From positions 1 to 64,000 of the forward strand of contig NZ_BCNM01000023.1 of NCBI RefSeq assembly GCF_001514495.1: a stretch of DNA of 64,000 nucleotides, given 5' to 3'. The DNA comes from Paenibacillus pabuli NBRC 13638. Its GTDB lineage: Bacteria; Bacillota; Bacilli; Paenibacillales; Paenibacillaceae. Position 1 is the first letter of the stretch. Every line of letters starts with the position of its first letter. Position numbers and translations under genes: made by a program. Below are positions 50,895 to 60,304 of this stretch, one piece after another. The notes beneath the pieces are model-generated. The model saw nothing but the letters and a program-made list of their open reading frames with translations, ran no database searches and was not told the origin of the DNA.

Positions 50895-51437
50895 ATGAGC
50901 AGTGAGCATGACCAGCACGAAGCTTCGATGAAATTGCCAAGCCGCATGGAGATGTCACGCAGGCAGTTTTTGACGTACACGCTTGGTGGAGCTACCGCCT
51001 ACATGGCCGCCGGTGCAATACTTCCTATGGTCCGTTTTGCGGTGGACCCGATTTTGCAGCACAAGGGAGAAGGCACCTCTGTCAAAGTAGCAGAAATTAG
51101 CAAAATTACGAATGAACCTCAAGAATTTACGTTTGAACTGCAGCAACAAGACGGTTGGTATTTGAGCAATGCTTCGTTAATCGCCTGGATCAGGAAAGAT
51201 GAACAGGGTAAAATTTATGCGCTTTCACCCATTTGTAAACATTTGGGTTGTACCGTAGGTTGGAATAGCGATAAGCAGTTCCCTGATGAATATCATTGCC
51301 CCTGCCATGGCGCACACTATGACAAAGAAGGCAAGAATCTTGCCGTAGCCCCGAAGCCACTGGATGAGTATGTGGTTAAAGAAGATCAGGGCTGGGTTTA
51401 TTTGGGCGACATTGTTCCGAACACCCGAGTCAAATAG
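50895..51437 (+). CDS. qcrA: Menaquinol:cytochrome c reductase Rieske iron-sulphur subunit
   Basis: A 180-residue membrane-anchored Rieske protein. The N terminus has a twin-arginine SRRQFLTYTLGG signal-anchor; the cluster ligands are in CKHLGCTVGW and CPCHGAHYD (C-x-H ... C-x2-H). It takes electrons from menaquinol. GGTTGGAG precedes the ATG. First gene of qcrABC. Confidence 0.97.
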   Translation: MSSEHDQHEASMKLPSRMEMSRRQFLTYTLGGATAYMAAGAILPMVRFAVDPILQHKGEGTSVKVAEISKITNEPQEFTFELQQQDGWYLSNASLIAWIRKDEQGKIYALSPICKHLGCTVGWNSDKQFPDEYHCPCHGAHYDKEGKNLAVAPKPLDEYVVKEDQGWVYLGDIVPNTRVK

Positions 51438-51452
51438 GAGGCGTGAACGCAG

Positions 51453-52124
51453 ATGTTTAAAAATGTCTATGACTGGATTGACGAGCGTCTCGATATCACG
51501 CCAATTTGGAGGGACGTTGCGGATCATGAAGTTCCAGAGCACGTTAACCCGGCTCATCACTTTTCCGCATTCGTTTACTGCTTTGGTGGATTGACGTTCT
51601 TTATCACTGTAATTCAGATTTTGTCAGGAATGTTCCTGACGATGTACTATGTGCCTGATATTATTAATGCTTACGCCAGTGTCGAGTATTTGCAGACCAA
51701 AGTAGCCTTCGGCCAAATTGTACGCGGTATGCACCATTGGGGAGCCAGTCTGGTTATCGTTATGATGTTCTTACATACGATGCGTGTGTTCTTTACCGGC
51801 TCTTACAAAGCACCGCGCGAAATGAACTGGGTTGTCGGCATGCTGATCTTTTTTGTCATGCTGGGTCTGGGGCTTACCGGGTACTTGTTACCATGGGACA
51901 ATAAAGCCTACTTTGCAACCAAAGTTACTTTGGAGATAGCGAATACGGTTCCTTGGCTGGGGCCGATCATTAAAGAGTTCCTGCAAGGCGGAACTATTGT
52001 AGGTGCACAGACGTTAACGCGGTTCTTTGCCCTTCACGTATTCTTCCTCCCCGCTGTGCTTCTGGTGCTTCTGGTCGGACACTTCATTATGATCCGCAGA
52101 CAGGGCATTTCGGGACCACTATAA
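51453..52124 (+). CDS. qcrB: Menaquinol:cytochrome c reductase cytochrome b subunit
   Basis: A 223-residue, four-helix cytochrome b6-type protein. Haem-binding histidines are in GMHHWGASLVIVMMFLHTMR (second helix) and HVFFLPAVLLVLLVGHF (fourth helix), and GLGLTGYLLPWDNKAYF is the Qo-site loop. AGGAGGCG precedes the ATG, 15 nt after qcrA. Confidence 0.97.
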   Translation: MFKNVYDWIDERLDITPIWRDVADHEVPEHVNPAHHFSAFVYCFGGLTFFITVIQILSGMFLTMYYVPDIINAYASVEYLQTKVAFGQIVRGMHHWGASLVIVMMFLHTMRVFFTGSYKAPREMNWVVGMLIFFVMLGLGLTGYLLPWDNKAYFATKVTLEIANTVPWLGPIIKEFLQGGTIVGAQTLTRFFALHVFFLPAVLLVLLVGHFIMIRRQGISGPL

Positions 52125-52144
52125 TTGAGAAGGGAGGAATCGAC

Positions 52145-53026
52145 ATGGCTCACGGACACAAGTCGGATGACCAGGAAAAGATTATCTTCGTTGGGGATTC
52201 ACGGGTCCGTAAAGGGGCGGGGTTTATTACTCCACCGGACTACACGGCGTATCCCGGCAAATCAGAGGCTTTTATACCTAACTTCTTGTTAAAGGAATGG
52301 ATGGTTGGTGTCGTTGTACTGGTTGGTATTCTGGTATTAACGATTTCGGAGCCTGCACCTTTGGGCTATCCGGCCAATCCAAGTGCATCGGTTATTCCGA
52401 TGCCGGACTGGTATTTCCTTTTTCTGTACCAGTATTTGAAATACCCGTATGCTTCAGGCGATTATGTCCTATTGGGGGTGCTGGGGGTCAGCGGAGTTGC
52501 TTTCGGCGCTCTGTTGCTGGCTCCATTTCTGGATACAGGCAAAGAGCGGCGCTTCTACAAACGCCCTATTGCATCTTCACTCATGATTCTGTCGATAATG
52601 TCGGTCTTCTATCTGACTAACGTGGCGTGGACGCATTACAAGCATGAATTGGAAGCAAGCGGTCAGAAGCCGGAACATATTCAGCGTGAAGAAGAAGCGC
52701 GGGAGAAACACGCGCAGGGTCTTCCTACGTCGAATGCGCCAGGTCAGAAACAAGAGGTGGCCATCGTAGACAAGGATGATCCGGCAATGGAAACCTTCAA
52801 AAAGGCCGGTTGTATTGGATGTCATGCCGCCGATATGAAGGGAGCAGGCGGACCTTCACTTCGTGGTGTAGGTGATAAACACAGCCAGGAAGAAATCCTG
52901 ACGATTATCAAAGAAGGATATAACAGCATGCCTGCTCAGTATGACAACGCCATCGCCCAAGGTTTGACAGATGACGACATCAATCACTTGGCAGAATGGC
53001 TTGCGAAACAGAAGGCGGAACAGTAA
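52145..53026 (+). CDS. qcrC: Menaquinol:cytochrome c reductase fused subunit IV/cytochrome c
   Basis: A 293-residue fusion typical of Bacilli: the first 170 residues form the subunit IV-like part with three transmembrane helices (including PMPDWYFLFLYQYLKY), and the C-terminal part is a class I cytochrome c with KKAGCIGCHAADMKGAGGPS and the methionine ligand in NSMPAQ. It delivers electrons out of the complex. AAGGGAGG precedes the ATG. Confidence 0.97.
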   Translation: MAHGHKSDDQEKIIFVGDSRVRKGAGFITPPDYTAYPGKSEAFIPNFLLKEWMVGVVVLVGILVLTISEPAPLGYPANPSASVIPMPDWYFLFLYQYLKYPYASGDYVLLGVLGVSGVAFGALLLAPFLDTGKERRFYKRPIASSLMILSIMSVFYLTNVAWTHYKHELEASGQKPEHIQREEEAREKHAQGLPTSNAPGQKQEVAIVDKDDPAMETFKKAGCIGCHAADMKGAGGPSLRGVGDKHSQEEILTIIKEGYNSMPAQYDNAIAQGLTDDDINHLAEWLAKQKAEQ

Positions 53027-53044
53027 AATCGAAATAAGCAATGA

Positions 53045-53075
53045 AACCTGATCGTTTATGCGGTCAGGTTTTTTT
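53045..53075 (+). terminator. Intrinsic terminator after qcrC
   Basis: AACCTGATCG pairs with CGGTCAGGTT (one G-U) around TTTATG, then T7. Confidence 0.93.
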
Positions 53076-53139
53076 GAGGAGATTTTCGCAACACCTTTCT
53101 TTGGAACGCTGAACACATAGAATGGAAGGGGCAGAAGAT

Positions 53140-53766
53140 GTGGCTTTATCGTACTTTTGGAGCCGGGAATTTCTAACGAACCGTTATTTCCTGTGGCTTT
53201 TATTTTGGTGTAATGCATTGGGAACGGTGTACGGATACATATGGTACGGGGATCAATTGGAGTATACTTTGGCACGGCAACCCTTGTGGCAGATTGTGTT
53301 TGTGCCGGATAGTCCGACAGCGAGCTTGTTCTTCACATTGTCATTATTGTGGGTGTTGTACAAGCCGCAGTCCAGAATCCTGAACTGGATCGGACATGTC
53401 ATTCAGGCGCTCGCCGTAGTCACTTCGGTAAAGTATGGTGTATGGGCGGTATCCATTATTTTTGCTGGCTGGATGCAGGGAGGTTCGCAAAACTGGCAGG
53501 ATTGGATGTTAATTGCATCGCATAGCGCGATGGCTGTTGAAGCTTTGCTGTATGTACGGTTCTTCGGTTTCCGATGGGGGGCCCTGGTGATTGCCGGATT
53601 GTGGACTTTGCTAAATGATACAGTAGACTATACCTATGACATTTTCCCTTGGCTGCCTGCATCGCTGATGGATCATCTGGATGGTGTGCGCAATTTCACT
53701 GTAGGACTGACGCTGGTGAGCATCCTGTGTGCATGGGTGGCCTTGAGACAGGCAAGACGGGCCTAA
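53140..53766 (+). CDS. ypjA: DUF1405 membrane protein YpjA
   Basis: A 208-residue polytopic protein with about six helices, matching YpjA (DUF1405), which follows qcrC in Bacilli. FLTNRYFLWLLFWCNALGTVYGYIWYG-like opening and a final FPWLP segment are family features (shown only in part). GTG 53140 was chosen because AAGGGG sits 8 nt before; ATG 53122 has no SD. Function unknown. Confidence 0.88.
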   Translation: MALSYFWSREFLTNRYFLWLLFWCNALGTVYGYIWYGDQLEYTLARQPLWQIVFVPDSPTASLFFTLSLLWVLYKPQSRILNWIGHVIQALAVVTSVKYGVWAVSIIFAGWMQGGSQNWQDWMLIASHSAMAVEALLYVRFFGFRWGALVIAGLWTLLNDTVDYTYDIFPWLPASLMDHLDGVRNFTVGLTLVSILCAWVALRQARRA

Positions 53767-53832
53767 TTTCAATGAGCAAGCTTGTTCTAAGGGGCTACAC
53801 CCTGCCATACATTGATGGTGGGAGGGATGTCC

Positions 53833-54702
53833 ATGAAGAGAACGTTCAGGATCAAAACTGGATTAATGGTGGTGTCGTTCATGGCTCTGCTGTTCTGGAC
53901 GAACTTGTCATACAGCGTATCAGCGGAAAGTAGTGGGGTTAACGAAGAGAAGAGCAAAGAAGTCTCTGTCAAAAATTCAATTGAGCAATTAAATGAAGAA
54001 GCGGCGCTGCTGTATCGACATGCCCTCGATCATGATATTGAGGAAGTGAGAGGCAGTATTTTGCGAATCAGTAAAGGTCTGGAGCATATATCCTTTGAGG
54101 GTCAAACGACAGTCGAAGGCATACACGCCCTATCCGAAACCATTGTTGAAGTGAAAGAAGCCGCCGTCCGGGTTAAAAGTGATGAGGCGTCACTCCAGCT
54201 GGCCTCTGCCAAACTTCGGCTTGCAGCAGACAGTCTTGCTAATCCAGCCAAACCTTTATGGCTCCAGTATTATAAAATTGTGAAAAATGATCTTGATGCG
54301 CTATCAACCGCCGCTGATCAGCAGCAAAGTGCAGCGATAATAGGAACCCGCTATGCCTTGCTGGAAGAGCATTATGAGACCATCCGCCCTGCGGCTATGA
54401 TCCGCCGTGAACCCTACGAAATTGCCCAGCTGGACGCCTGGTTATCTCATACCAAGGGTCTGACAACGGCCAAGCAACCTGATATTGCCCAATTGAAGAG
54501 TATGGTCATTCATGGTGAAGAGCTGGTGAACCAGTTGTTTGGTCGGGAAAAGGACGAAAGTGCCTTTGTACCATTTGTTGAAGGTCCCAACCGCAGGGCT
54601 GCCGGATTGTTCATTAGTTCCGTGATCGTAGCAGCGCTTGGTTATGCAGGTTATCGTAAATACCGGGCACAGCAGCAGGGGATATTTCCTTTTCGCCGCT
54701 GA
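53833..54702 (+). CDS. ypjB: Sporulation protein YpjB
   Basis: A 289-residue protein with signal peptide (about 1-28), a long helical outside domain with heptad-like Leu/Ala patterns, and a C-terminal transmembrane helix (about 255-275) with basic tail. It matches the YpjB family, made during sporulation; the exact role is unknown. ATG 53833 follows GGGAGGG; earlier in-frame ATGs have no SD. Confidence 0.87.
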   Translation: MKRTFRIKTGLMVVSFMALLFWTNLSYSVSAESSGVNEEKSKEVSVKNSIEQLNEEAALLYRHALDHDIEEVRGSILRISKGLEHISFEGQTTVEGIHALSETIVEVKEAAVRVKSDEASLQLASAKLRLAADSLANPAKPLWLQYYKIVKNDLDALSTAADQQQSAAIIGTRYALLEEHYETIRPAAMIRREPYEIAQLDAWLSHTKGLTTAKQPDIAQLKSMVIHGEELVNQLFGREKDESAFVPFVEGPNRRAAGLFISSVIVAALGYAGYRKYRAQQQGIFPFRR

Positions 54703-54728
54703 ATTTAAACAAAACAATAGAAAAATAG

Positions 54729-54790
54729 AAAAACCCCGATTCCGAGAATGGCCAATTCGCTGGCTCTTCTTATGATTCGAGGTTTTTTCA
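54729..54790. terminator. Bidirectional terminator between ypjB and the YitT gene
   Basis: AAAACCCCGA (about 54730-54739) pairs with TCGAGGTTTT with one mismatch around an inner structure; T6 follows on the plus strand and A-rich DNA on the other side gives the minus-strand tract. Confidence 0.7.
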
Positions 54791-54800
54791 GCAATCTGGA

Positions 54801-55670
54801 TCAACTTTCCTTGAACCCTTCTCCGTGCACATCATGGACATCGCTGATGATAACAAAAGCTCTGGGATCAACGGAGCGCACAATCGTCTGTAAACGTCTG
54901 AATTCTTGCCTGGAAATGACACAATAGGCTACATGCTTGGCCTGTTTTGAATAGGCACCAACAGCTGGAATGAGTGTGACGCCGCGATCCATATCACGGG
55001 TAATCAAGTCGGCAATTTCCGGTGCATGATCACTGATAATCATAAAGGCGCGAGCAGAATATGCTCCTTCCTGAATGAAGTCGATCACTTTAGAGGCGAT
55101 AAATACAGCGACCAGCGTATACAGTATTTTTTCTTTTGGAATGTATATGAGCGAAATGCCAATAATGATGAAATCGATCCCCAGCAATACACGTCCCATA
55201 CTCCATCCATATTTTCGATTGAGAATGCGGGCAATGATGTCAGAGCCGCCTGTCGTTCCGCCCCAGCGAAATACGATGCCAAGCCCTGCGCCAAGGGTGA
55301 CCCCGGCATATAATGCCGCAAGCAAAAGATCATTCTCGGTATGTAGCGGCTCGATCCAGCCGATCTGTATCCATTTTTCGAACAACCAGAGGAACACTGT
55401 CAGTGCTCCAATACCAACGCCTGTATAGATCATCTGTCTGCCGCCCAGAATTTTGAGTCCAATCAGAAAAAGCGGAATGTTAACAACTAAGGTTGTTAGT
55501 GAAGGAGAGATGCCGAACGCATAATTTAGCAGCACCGTAATTCCCGTTACTCCGCCTTCCATGAGCTGATTGGGAATGATGAAATACAGAAGTCCAAAGG
55601 CATATAATGCGGTTCCCAACAGGATGGGCAGAATCATTTTGAATTGAACCCAGGTTTTGGAAGTGCTCAT
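54801..55670 (-). CDS. YitT-family membrane protein (YpjC-like, DUF161/DUF2179)
   Basis: A 289-residue protein with five or six transmembrane helices in the first 190 residues and a cytosolic DUF2179 domain after (AFMIISDHAPEIADLI, GAYSKQAKHVAYCVISR). B. subtilis ypjC lies here too, but on the same strand as its neighbours; here the gene is inverted. ATG 55668-55670 with GGAGAG before it is preferred over an upstream in-frame start. Function unknown. Confidence 0.9.
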   Translation of the reverse strand: MSTSKTWVQFKMILPILLGTALYAFGLLYFIIPNQLMEGGVTGITVLLNYAFGISPSLTTLVVNIPLFLIGLKILGGRQMIYTGVGIGALTVFLWLFEKWIQIGWIEPLHTENDLLLAALYAGVTLGAGLGIVFRWGGTTGGSDIIARILNRKYGWSMGRVLLGIDFIIIGISLIYIPKEKILYTLVAVFIASKVIDFIQEGAYSARAFMIISDHAPEIADLITRDMDRGVTLIPAVGAYSKQAKHVAYCVISRQEFRRLQTIVRSVDPRAFVIISDVHDVHGEGFKES

Positions 55671-55841
55671 AAGTTCACTCTCCGTTTGCAAATTAGAATG
55701 TGAAAGCAATCATTCCCACCTTAGTATACCTGTTTATCGATTCTTTAAAAATGATTTGTCATTTATGATGGTGGAAGTGAATCTAAATAACTGATATATT
55801 AGGTAAAATACGACACAATTTCAAAAGGAGAATCCGTTCTC

Positions 55842-56171
55842 ATGGAGAAAAGCATTGCAGAAATGCAGCGTGAGGTTGATCTGTATATTTCCCAGTTTAA
55901 AGAAGGATATTTCAGTCCGCTGGCCATGCTGGCTCGGATGTCTGAAGAGGTGGGAGAACTTGCGAGGGAAGTCAATCATGAGTTCGGCGAAAAACCGAAA
56001 AAGTCTTCCGAAGCAGAAAATTCCATTGAGCTTGAACTTGGGGACATTTTATTTATCACGATTTGTTTTGCGAACTCTCTAGGGATTGATCTGGCAGAGG
56101 CCCATAACAAAGTCATGCATAAATTTAACACACGCGATGCAGATCGGTGGACTCCTAAAAACACCGATTAG
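55842..56171 (+). CDS. ypjD: MazG-like nucleotide pyrophosphohydrolase (YpjD)
   Basis: A 109-residue protein of the MazG-like/YpjD family: the metal motif E-x2-E appears in SEEVGELAREVN and a second E-x2-D in IELELGDILFI. Members hydrolyse (d)NTPs to monophosphates and pyrophosphate. AAAAGGAGAA precedes the ATG. The order ypjD-(TPR)-dapB-mgsA is conserved. Confidence 0.93.
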   Translation: MEKSIAEMQREVDLYISQFKEGYFSPLAMLARMSEEVGELAREVNHEFGEKPKKSSEAENSIELELGDILFITICFANSLGIDLAEAHNKVMHKFNTRDADRWTPKNTD

Positions 56172-56222
56172 GCGTAGATTACATATGCTGTACCATCACC
56201 TCAATGGGGAGGGACAGCTTGG

Positions 56223-56747
56223 ATGATGAAACCGGAAGAGTACATGCAGCAAGCATACCGCTGCATTTTGCAAAATGATTTTGAACAGGCGATTCGTTGG
56301 TTTGAATCCGCCATCGATGCTCACCCGGAACATGCGGAGCTCTATTATCGCTGTTCCATTACACATGCCCGCAGTCAGCATTTGAGTCAAGCGCTTGATT
56401 ACGCACGTAAGGCTGTTGAGCTGTCTCAGGGCATAGAGGAGTATGTGTTGCATTTACAGACTCTGGAAGCCAAACAGCTCAGTACACAGGCCAAATTGCT
56501 GCTCGAACAGGCAGGGAACGGAACACATGAACGATATGTTCAGGCGGCCGATTTGCTGAGACGGGCGGTTAAACTTGACCCGTTATATGTGGAAGCGCAT
56601 ATCATGCTTGCTCTTGCATACAGCGACCTGAATGAGTTCGACCTTGCAACCAGGTCCGTTCGTGACGCACTGTTACTGGACCCGCAGAATGTGCAACTGC
56701 ATCAATTATTACAGGAAATTAAGCAGCGTATGAAGTCTATACAATAA
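56223..56747 (+). CDS. TPR-repeat protein
   Basis: A 174-residue cytosolic protein with about four TPR units, with the W/L-G/A-Y/F-A-x-P pattern visible in AYRCILQNDFEQAIRWFESAIDAHP and YVEAHIMLALAYSDLNEFDLA-like segments (quoted in part). Such repeats bind other proteins; no partner is evident. GGGGAGGGA precedes the ATG. Absent at this spot in B. subtilis. Confidence 0.8.
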   Translation: MMKPEEYMQQAYRCILQNDFEQAIRWFESAIDAHPEHAELYYRCSITHARSQHLSQALDYARKAVELSQGIEEYVLHLQTLEAKQLSTQAKLLLEQAGNGTHERYVQAADLLRRAVKLDPLYVEAHIMLALAYSDLNEFDLATRSVRDALLLDPQNVQLHQLLQEIKQRMKSIQ

Positions 56748-56829
56748 GAATCCATTTCATAGGGTATAAGGGATTGTTATGAAATGGATTCAGCCGATTG
56801 AGCCAACATAGTGAGGAGATGCAGCCAAG

Positions 56830-57633
56830 ATGAGTGAAGTAATACGCGTTGCCGTAATTGGAGCGGCTGGCCGGATGGGCCGTGAAGTCGTGAAATTGGT
56901 GCTTCAAGATCCTGAACTGGAGCTCGCAGCGGCGGTTAACCGCTCCGGCGTAGGCACGGATGCCGGAACACTTGTCGGTCTGCCTGAATGTGGGGTGCTT
57001 TTGACCGACGATATCGAGATGGCTTTTGCAGAGACGAAACCACAGGTTATGGTGGACTTCACCGTCCCCCAATATGCCTATGCCCATACAGAGATCGCAA
57101 TCCGTCATGGGGTTAGACCTGTTATGGGTGTTACCGGCTTTACGCCGGAGCAGATTGAACAGCTGGACAAGCAGTGTCAGGAGAAAGGCATTGGAGGGTT
57201 GATTGCCCCGAACTTTTCCATCGGAGCTATTTTGATGATGAGGTTTGCCGCACAGGCTGCCAAACATATGCCCAATGTGGAGATCATCGAATATCACGGC
57301 GATCAAAAGCTGGATGCTCCTTCAGGTACAGCCATCAAAACAGCCGAGCTGATTGCGGCAAATCGTGAGGAGTTTCGTCAGGGCAATCCGAATGAAGAAG
57401 AGACGATCGAAGGATCGCGTGGCGGATATTATAATGGATTCCGAATTCACAGTGTACGGCTGCCGGGTGTATTCGCCCAGCAGGAAGTGGTGTTTGGAGA
57501 TTTTGGCCAATCCCTCAAAATACGTCATGATTCCTATGAACGGGCAGGTTATATGCCTGGTGTTAAAATTGGAGTACAAAAGGTTATGGAATATACAGGA
57601 CTTATCTACGGATTTGATCACTTTATCGACTAA
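56830..57633 (+). CDS. dapB: 4-hydroxy-tetrahydrodipicolinate reductase
   Basis: A 267-residue NAD(P)H-dependent enzyme of lysine and dipicolinate supply. AVIGAAGRMGREV binds the cofactor; EYHGDQKLDAPSGTA contains the catalytic His and Lys (E. coli H159 and K163), while the second His of the usual H-H pair is Gly. GTGAGGAG precedes the ATG. The reading continues to TAA 57633; a MITE-like repeat begins 9 bp later. Confidence 0.95.
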   Translation: MSEVIRVAVIGAAGRMGREVVKLVLQDPELELAAAVNRSGVGTDAGTLVGLPECGVLLTDDIEMAFAETKPQVMVDFTVPQYAYAHTEIAIRHGVRPVMGVTGFTPEQIEQLDKQCQEKGIGGLIAPNFSIGAILMMRFAAQAAKHMPNVEIIEYHGDQKLDAPSGTAIKTAELIAANREEFRQGNPNEEETIEGSRGGYYNGFRIHSVRLPGVFAQQEVVFGDFGQSLKIRHDSYERAGYMPGVKIGVQKVMEYTGLIYGFDHFID

Positions 57634-57641
57634 AAGAGGTA

Positions 57642-57808
57642 GTTCAAAAAGTCAACTTTTGATCACGAGGTCACTCGAGAAGCGGATACAACATCGAATC
57701 TTGAATTCAGCCGGGCCTTCCGTTGCTCACGTAGGTTCGCCTACGCTCCGCTACTCAGTCCCTAGCTTCATCCAACCTTCTTGGTGCTGAAAACCTGACT
57801 TTTTGAAC
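57642..57808. mobile_element. MITE-like inverted-repeat element
   Basis: Ends are near-perfect inverted repeats of about 25 bp: GTTCAAAAAGTCAAC... (from 57642) and its complement ending ...GACTTTTTGAAC (57808). The 7-bp CTAAAAG occurs 5 bp outside each end (57630-57636 and 57814-57820), a possible target duplication. The core has no gene and contains a perfect CGTAGG-TTCG-CCTACG hairpin (57730-57745). Elements of this kind are common between genes in Paenibacilli. It separates dapB from mgsA. Confidence 0.75.
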
Positions 57809-57829
57809 ACACACTAAAAGGAGATTGTC

Positions 57830-58270
57830 ATGTTGAAAATCGCATTTATTGCCCATGATCGCAAAAAGGAAGAGATGGTTAACTTCGTGACAGCTTACGA
57901 ACCTGTATTTACAGACCATCAACTATACTCTACCGGCACAACCGGCCTACGCATTATGGAAGGAACCTCATTACAGATACACCGTTTTGAATCCGGGCCG
58001 TTGGGCGGGGATCAACAGATCGGTGCTCTGGTTGCACAAAATGAGATGGATCTGATTATTTTCCTGCGTGATCCTTTGATGGCACAACCTCATGAACCAG
58101 ATATTAACGCTTTGCTGCGTCTCTGCGATGTGCAGGGAATTCCGCTTGCCACCAACATCGCAACTGCGGAAATTCTCGTTAAAGCGCTGGATCGCGGCGA
58201 TTTTGGCTGGAGAGAGCTTGTACATAAATACAAGCCAGAGGGCGGATTAAAATCGGGTGATGCTCAATGA
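57830..58270 (+). CDS. mgsA: Methylglyoxal synthase
   Basis: A 146-residue enzyme turning dihydroxyacetone phosphate into methylglyoxal and phosphate. AFIAHDRKKEEMV start, STGTTGLRI phosphate-binding motif, SGPLGGDQQIG and FLRDPL with catalytic Asp are all visible. AAAGGAG precedes the ATG, only about 10 bp after the right flank of the MITE. Stop overlaps bshB1 (ATGA). Confidence 0.97.
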   Translation: MLKIAFIAHDRKKEEMVNFVTAYEPVFTDHQLYSTGTTGLRIMEGTSLQIHRFESGPLGGDQQIGALVAQNEMDLIIFLRDPLMAQPHEPDINALLRLCDVQGIPLATNIATAEILVKALDRGDFGWRELVHKYKPEGGLKSGDAQ

Positions 58271-58965
58271 GTTTGGACATTCTCATATTTGGTGCACACG
58301 CGGATGATGCAGAGATTGGTATGGGGGGAACGATTGCCAAACATACTGCTGCAGGACTCAAAGTTGGCGTGTGTGATCTGACCCGGGCAGAGATGTCGTC
58401 GAACGGGACGGTAGAGCGCAGAGCCGAGGAAGCGGAGCAAGCCTCCCGCGTCCTCGGTCTTTCGTGTCGAAGCAATCTTGGTTTGCCTGACAGAGGTCTG
58501 CACGTTACCCCTGAACACATTCAGGCCATAACTGCCGAGATACGCCGCCATGCACCCCGAATCGTGTTTGCTCCATATTGGGAGGATCGCCATCCAGACC
58601 ATGTGATGTGCAGCAAGCTTGTGCAGGAAGCCGTATTCAATGCCAAGCTTAGAAATTATATGCCGGACATGCCTGCTGTTCAGGTGAAAGAATTGTATTT
58701 TTACTTCATCAACGATATCGGGCCAACGGATTTGATTGTGGATATTACGGAACACTATGAACAAAAGGAACATTCGTTGCTTAGTTATCGTTCCCAATTT
58801 GAATTGGGAGAAGGTGCAGTTTCCACTCCGCTCAATCAAGGGTATATTGAACGTGTGAGAGCTCGGGATTCCTTGCTCGGACAGCGCAGCTTTATTCCTT
58901 ATGCGGAAGGGTTCGCAAGTATCACACCTTATGTGGTTAATCAGTTTGGCCTAGCAGCCAAGTAA
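58267..58965 (+). CDS. bshB1: Bacillithiol biosynthesis deacetylase BshB1
   Basis: A 232-residue zinc deacetylase removing acetate from N-acetylglucosaminyl-malate, the second step of bacillithiol synthesis. The metal motif is GAHADDAEIGMGG (H-x-D-D), with later RHPDHVM. Begins within the mgsA stop, followed 96 nt later by bshA. Order mgsA-bshB1-bshA-cca-birA equals B. subtilis ypjF-ypjG-ypjH-papS-birA. Confidence 0.96.
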   Translation: MSLDILIFGAHADDAEIGMGGTIAKHTAAGLKVGVCDLTRAEMSSNGTVERRAEEAEQASRVLGLSCRSNLGLPDRGLHVTPEHIQAITAEIRRHAPRIVFAPYWEDRHPDHVMCSKLVQEAVFNAKLRNYMPDMPAVQVKELYFYFINDIGPTDLIVDITEHYEQKEHSLLSYRSQFELGEGAVSTPLNQGYIERVRARDSLLGQRSFIPYAEGFASITPYVVNQFGLAAK

Positions 58966-59061
58966 TACAGGATCGAGCTTGCTCGTATGTATATTTATCA
59001 GTGCAATTCCGTTGCATTACATCAACCTGCACTTGCGGGAGATTAAAGGAGCGTCCACCGG

Positions 59062-60222
59062 ATGGATCAAAAGCTAAAAATTGGTATCACCTGTTATCCG
59101 TCCCTCGGAGGATCTGGCGTTGTCGCAACGGAGCTGGGCAAGTTGCTTGCCGAACAGGGGCACCAAGTTCACTTTATTGCTAACAGTATCCCGTTCAGAC
59201 TGGGTACATTTCAGAAAAATATTTTTTATCATGAAGTGGAAGTCAACGATTATTACGTATTCCGTTATCCGCCATATGATCTATCTTTGGCAACAAAGAT
59301 GGCCCAAGTAGCCAAATCACAGCAGCTGGACCTGCTGCATGTACATTATGCAGTACCACACGCCGTGTGTGCCTTTTTGGCAAAACAAATGGTTGGTGAG
59401 GACCTGAAGGTAGTTACAACGTTACATGGAACGGATATTACTGTATTGGCACAGGATGAGTCGTTAAAGGATCTGATTCGACTTGCGATTAATGAGAGTG
59501 ATGCCGTCACAGCAGTATCTCAGGACTTGATTCGTGAAACCGTTGAATTGCTTGATATCCGGCGTCCAATTGACCTGACCTATAACTTTATAGATAAAAG
59601 AATTTATTATCCGAGGGATGCAGCAAGTCTGCGTAGAGATTTTGCAGCACCTCATGAAAAAATCATGATGCATATCTCCAACTTCCGTCCGGTGAAGAGA
59701 ACACAGGATGTGGTGGAGGTGTTCCGTCAGGTACAGGAACAAGTCCCTTCCAAACTGTTATTTGTCGGAGAAGGACCTGATTTGCCGAAGATTCAATGGA
59801 AGATTAATGAGCTTGGACTGAATGACAAGGTTCATTTTCTAGGTAAGCAGGATGATATTGCTCAAGTCATTTCGATGGCTGATGTGCTGATGCTGCCATC
59901 GGAGAAGGAAAGTTTCGGACTGGTGGCACTCGAAGCCATGGCTTGTGGTGTACCTACCATTGGATCACTGGCAGGGGGAATCCCTGAATTGGTATTGCAC
60001 GGCAAGACAGGATTTTTGTCCCCGATTGGCGACACGCAGTCGATGGCGGAGAACGCGATACGTCTGTTGACGGACGACCGTTTGACAGCGGACTTCAGAG
60101 AGGCATGTTTAAGAAGAGCCCATCATGATTTTTGCAACGATGCGATACGGCATGAATATGAACAAATATACTACCGGGTGCTGGGACGTGAAGTCCCGAA
60201 TCTGAAGCCCGTTTGTGGCTAA
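59062..60222 (+). CDS. bshA: N-acetyl-alpha-D-glucosaminyl L-malate synthase BshA
   Basis: A 386-residue GT4 glycosyltransferase joining GlcNAc to L-malate, the first step of bacillithiol synthesis. ITCYPSLGGSGVVATELGK is the opening, LHGTDITV follows, and EKESFGLVALEAMACGVP is the E-x7-E nucleotide-sugar motif. AAAGGAG precedes the ATG. Confidence 0.96.
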   Translation: MDQKLKIGITCYPSLGGSGVVATELGKLLAEQGHQVHFIANSIPFRLGTFQKNIFYHEVEVNDYYVFRYPPYDLSLATKMAQVAKSQQLDLLHVHYAVPHAVCAFLAKQMVGEDLKVVTTLHGTDITVLAQDESLKDLIRLAINESDAVTAVSQDLIRETVELLDIRRPIDLTYNFIDKRIYYPRDAASLRRDFAAPHEKIMMHISNFRPVKRTQDVVEVFRQVQEQVPSKLLFVGEGPDLPKIQWKINELGLNDKVHFLGKQDDIAQVISMADVLMLPSEKESFGLVALEAMACGVPTIGSLAGGIPELVLHGKTGFLSPIGDTQSMAENAIRLLTDDRLTADFREACLRRAHHDFCNDAIRHEYEQIYYRVLGREVPNLKPVCG

Positions 60223-60304
60223 TTCTCAGATAGTCTCGTTCCTCCGTGGAAATATATCTGTGCAAGCCATTACCAAGCAACAGGTAGTTATGAGGTGATC
60301 GTAA

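Noticed and set aside
57353..57790. 145-codon frame covering the dapB end and the MITE
   Set aside because: Out of frame with dapB and made of MITE sequence; no SD.
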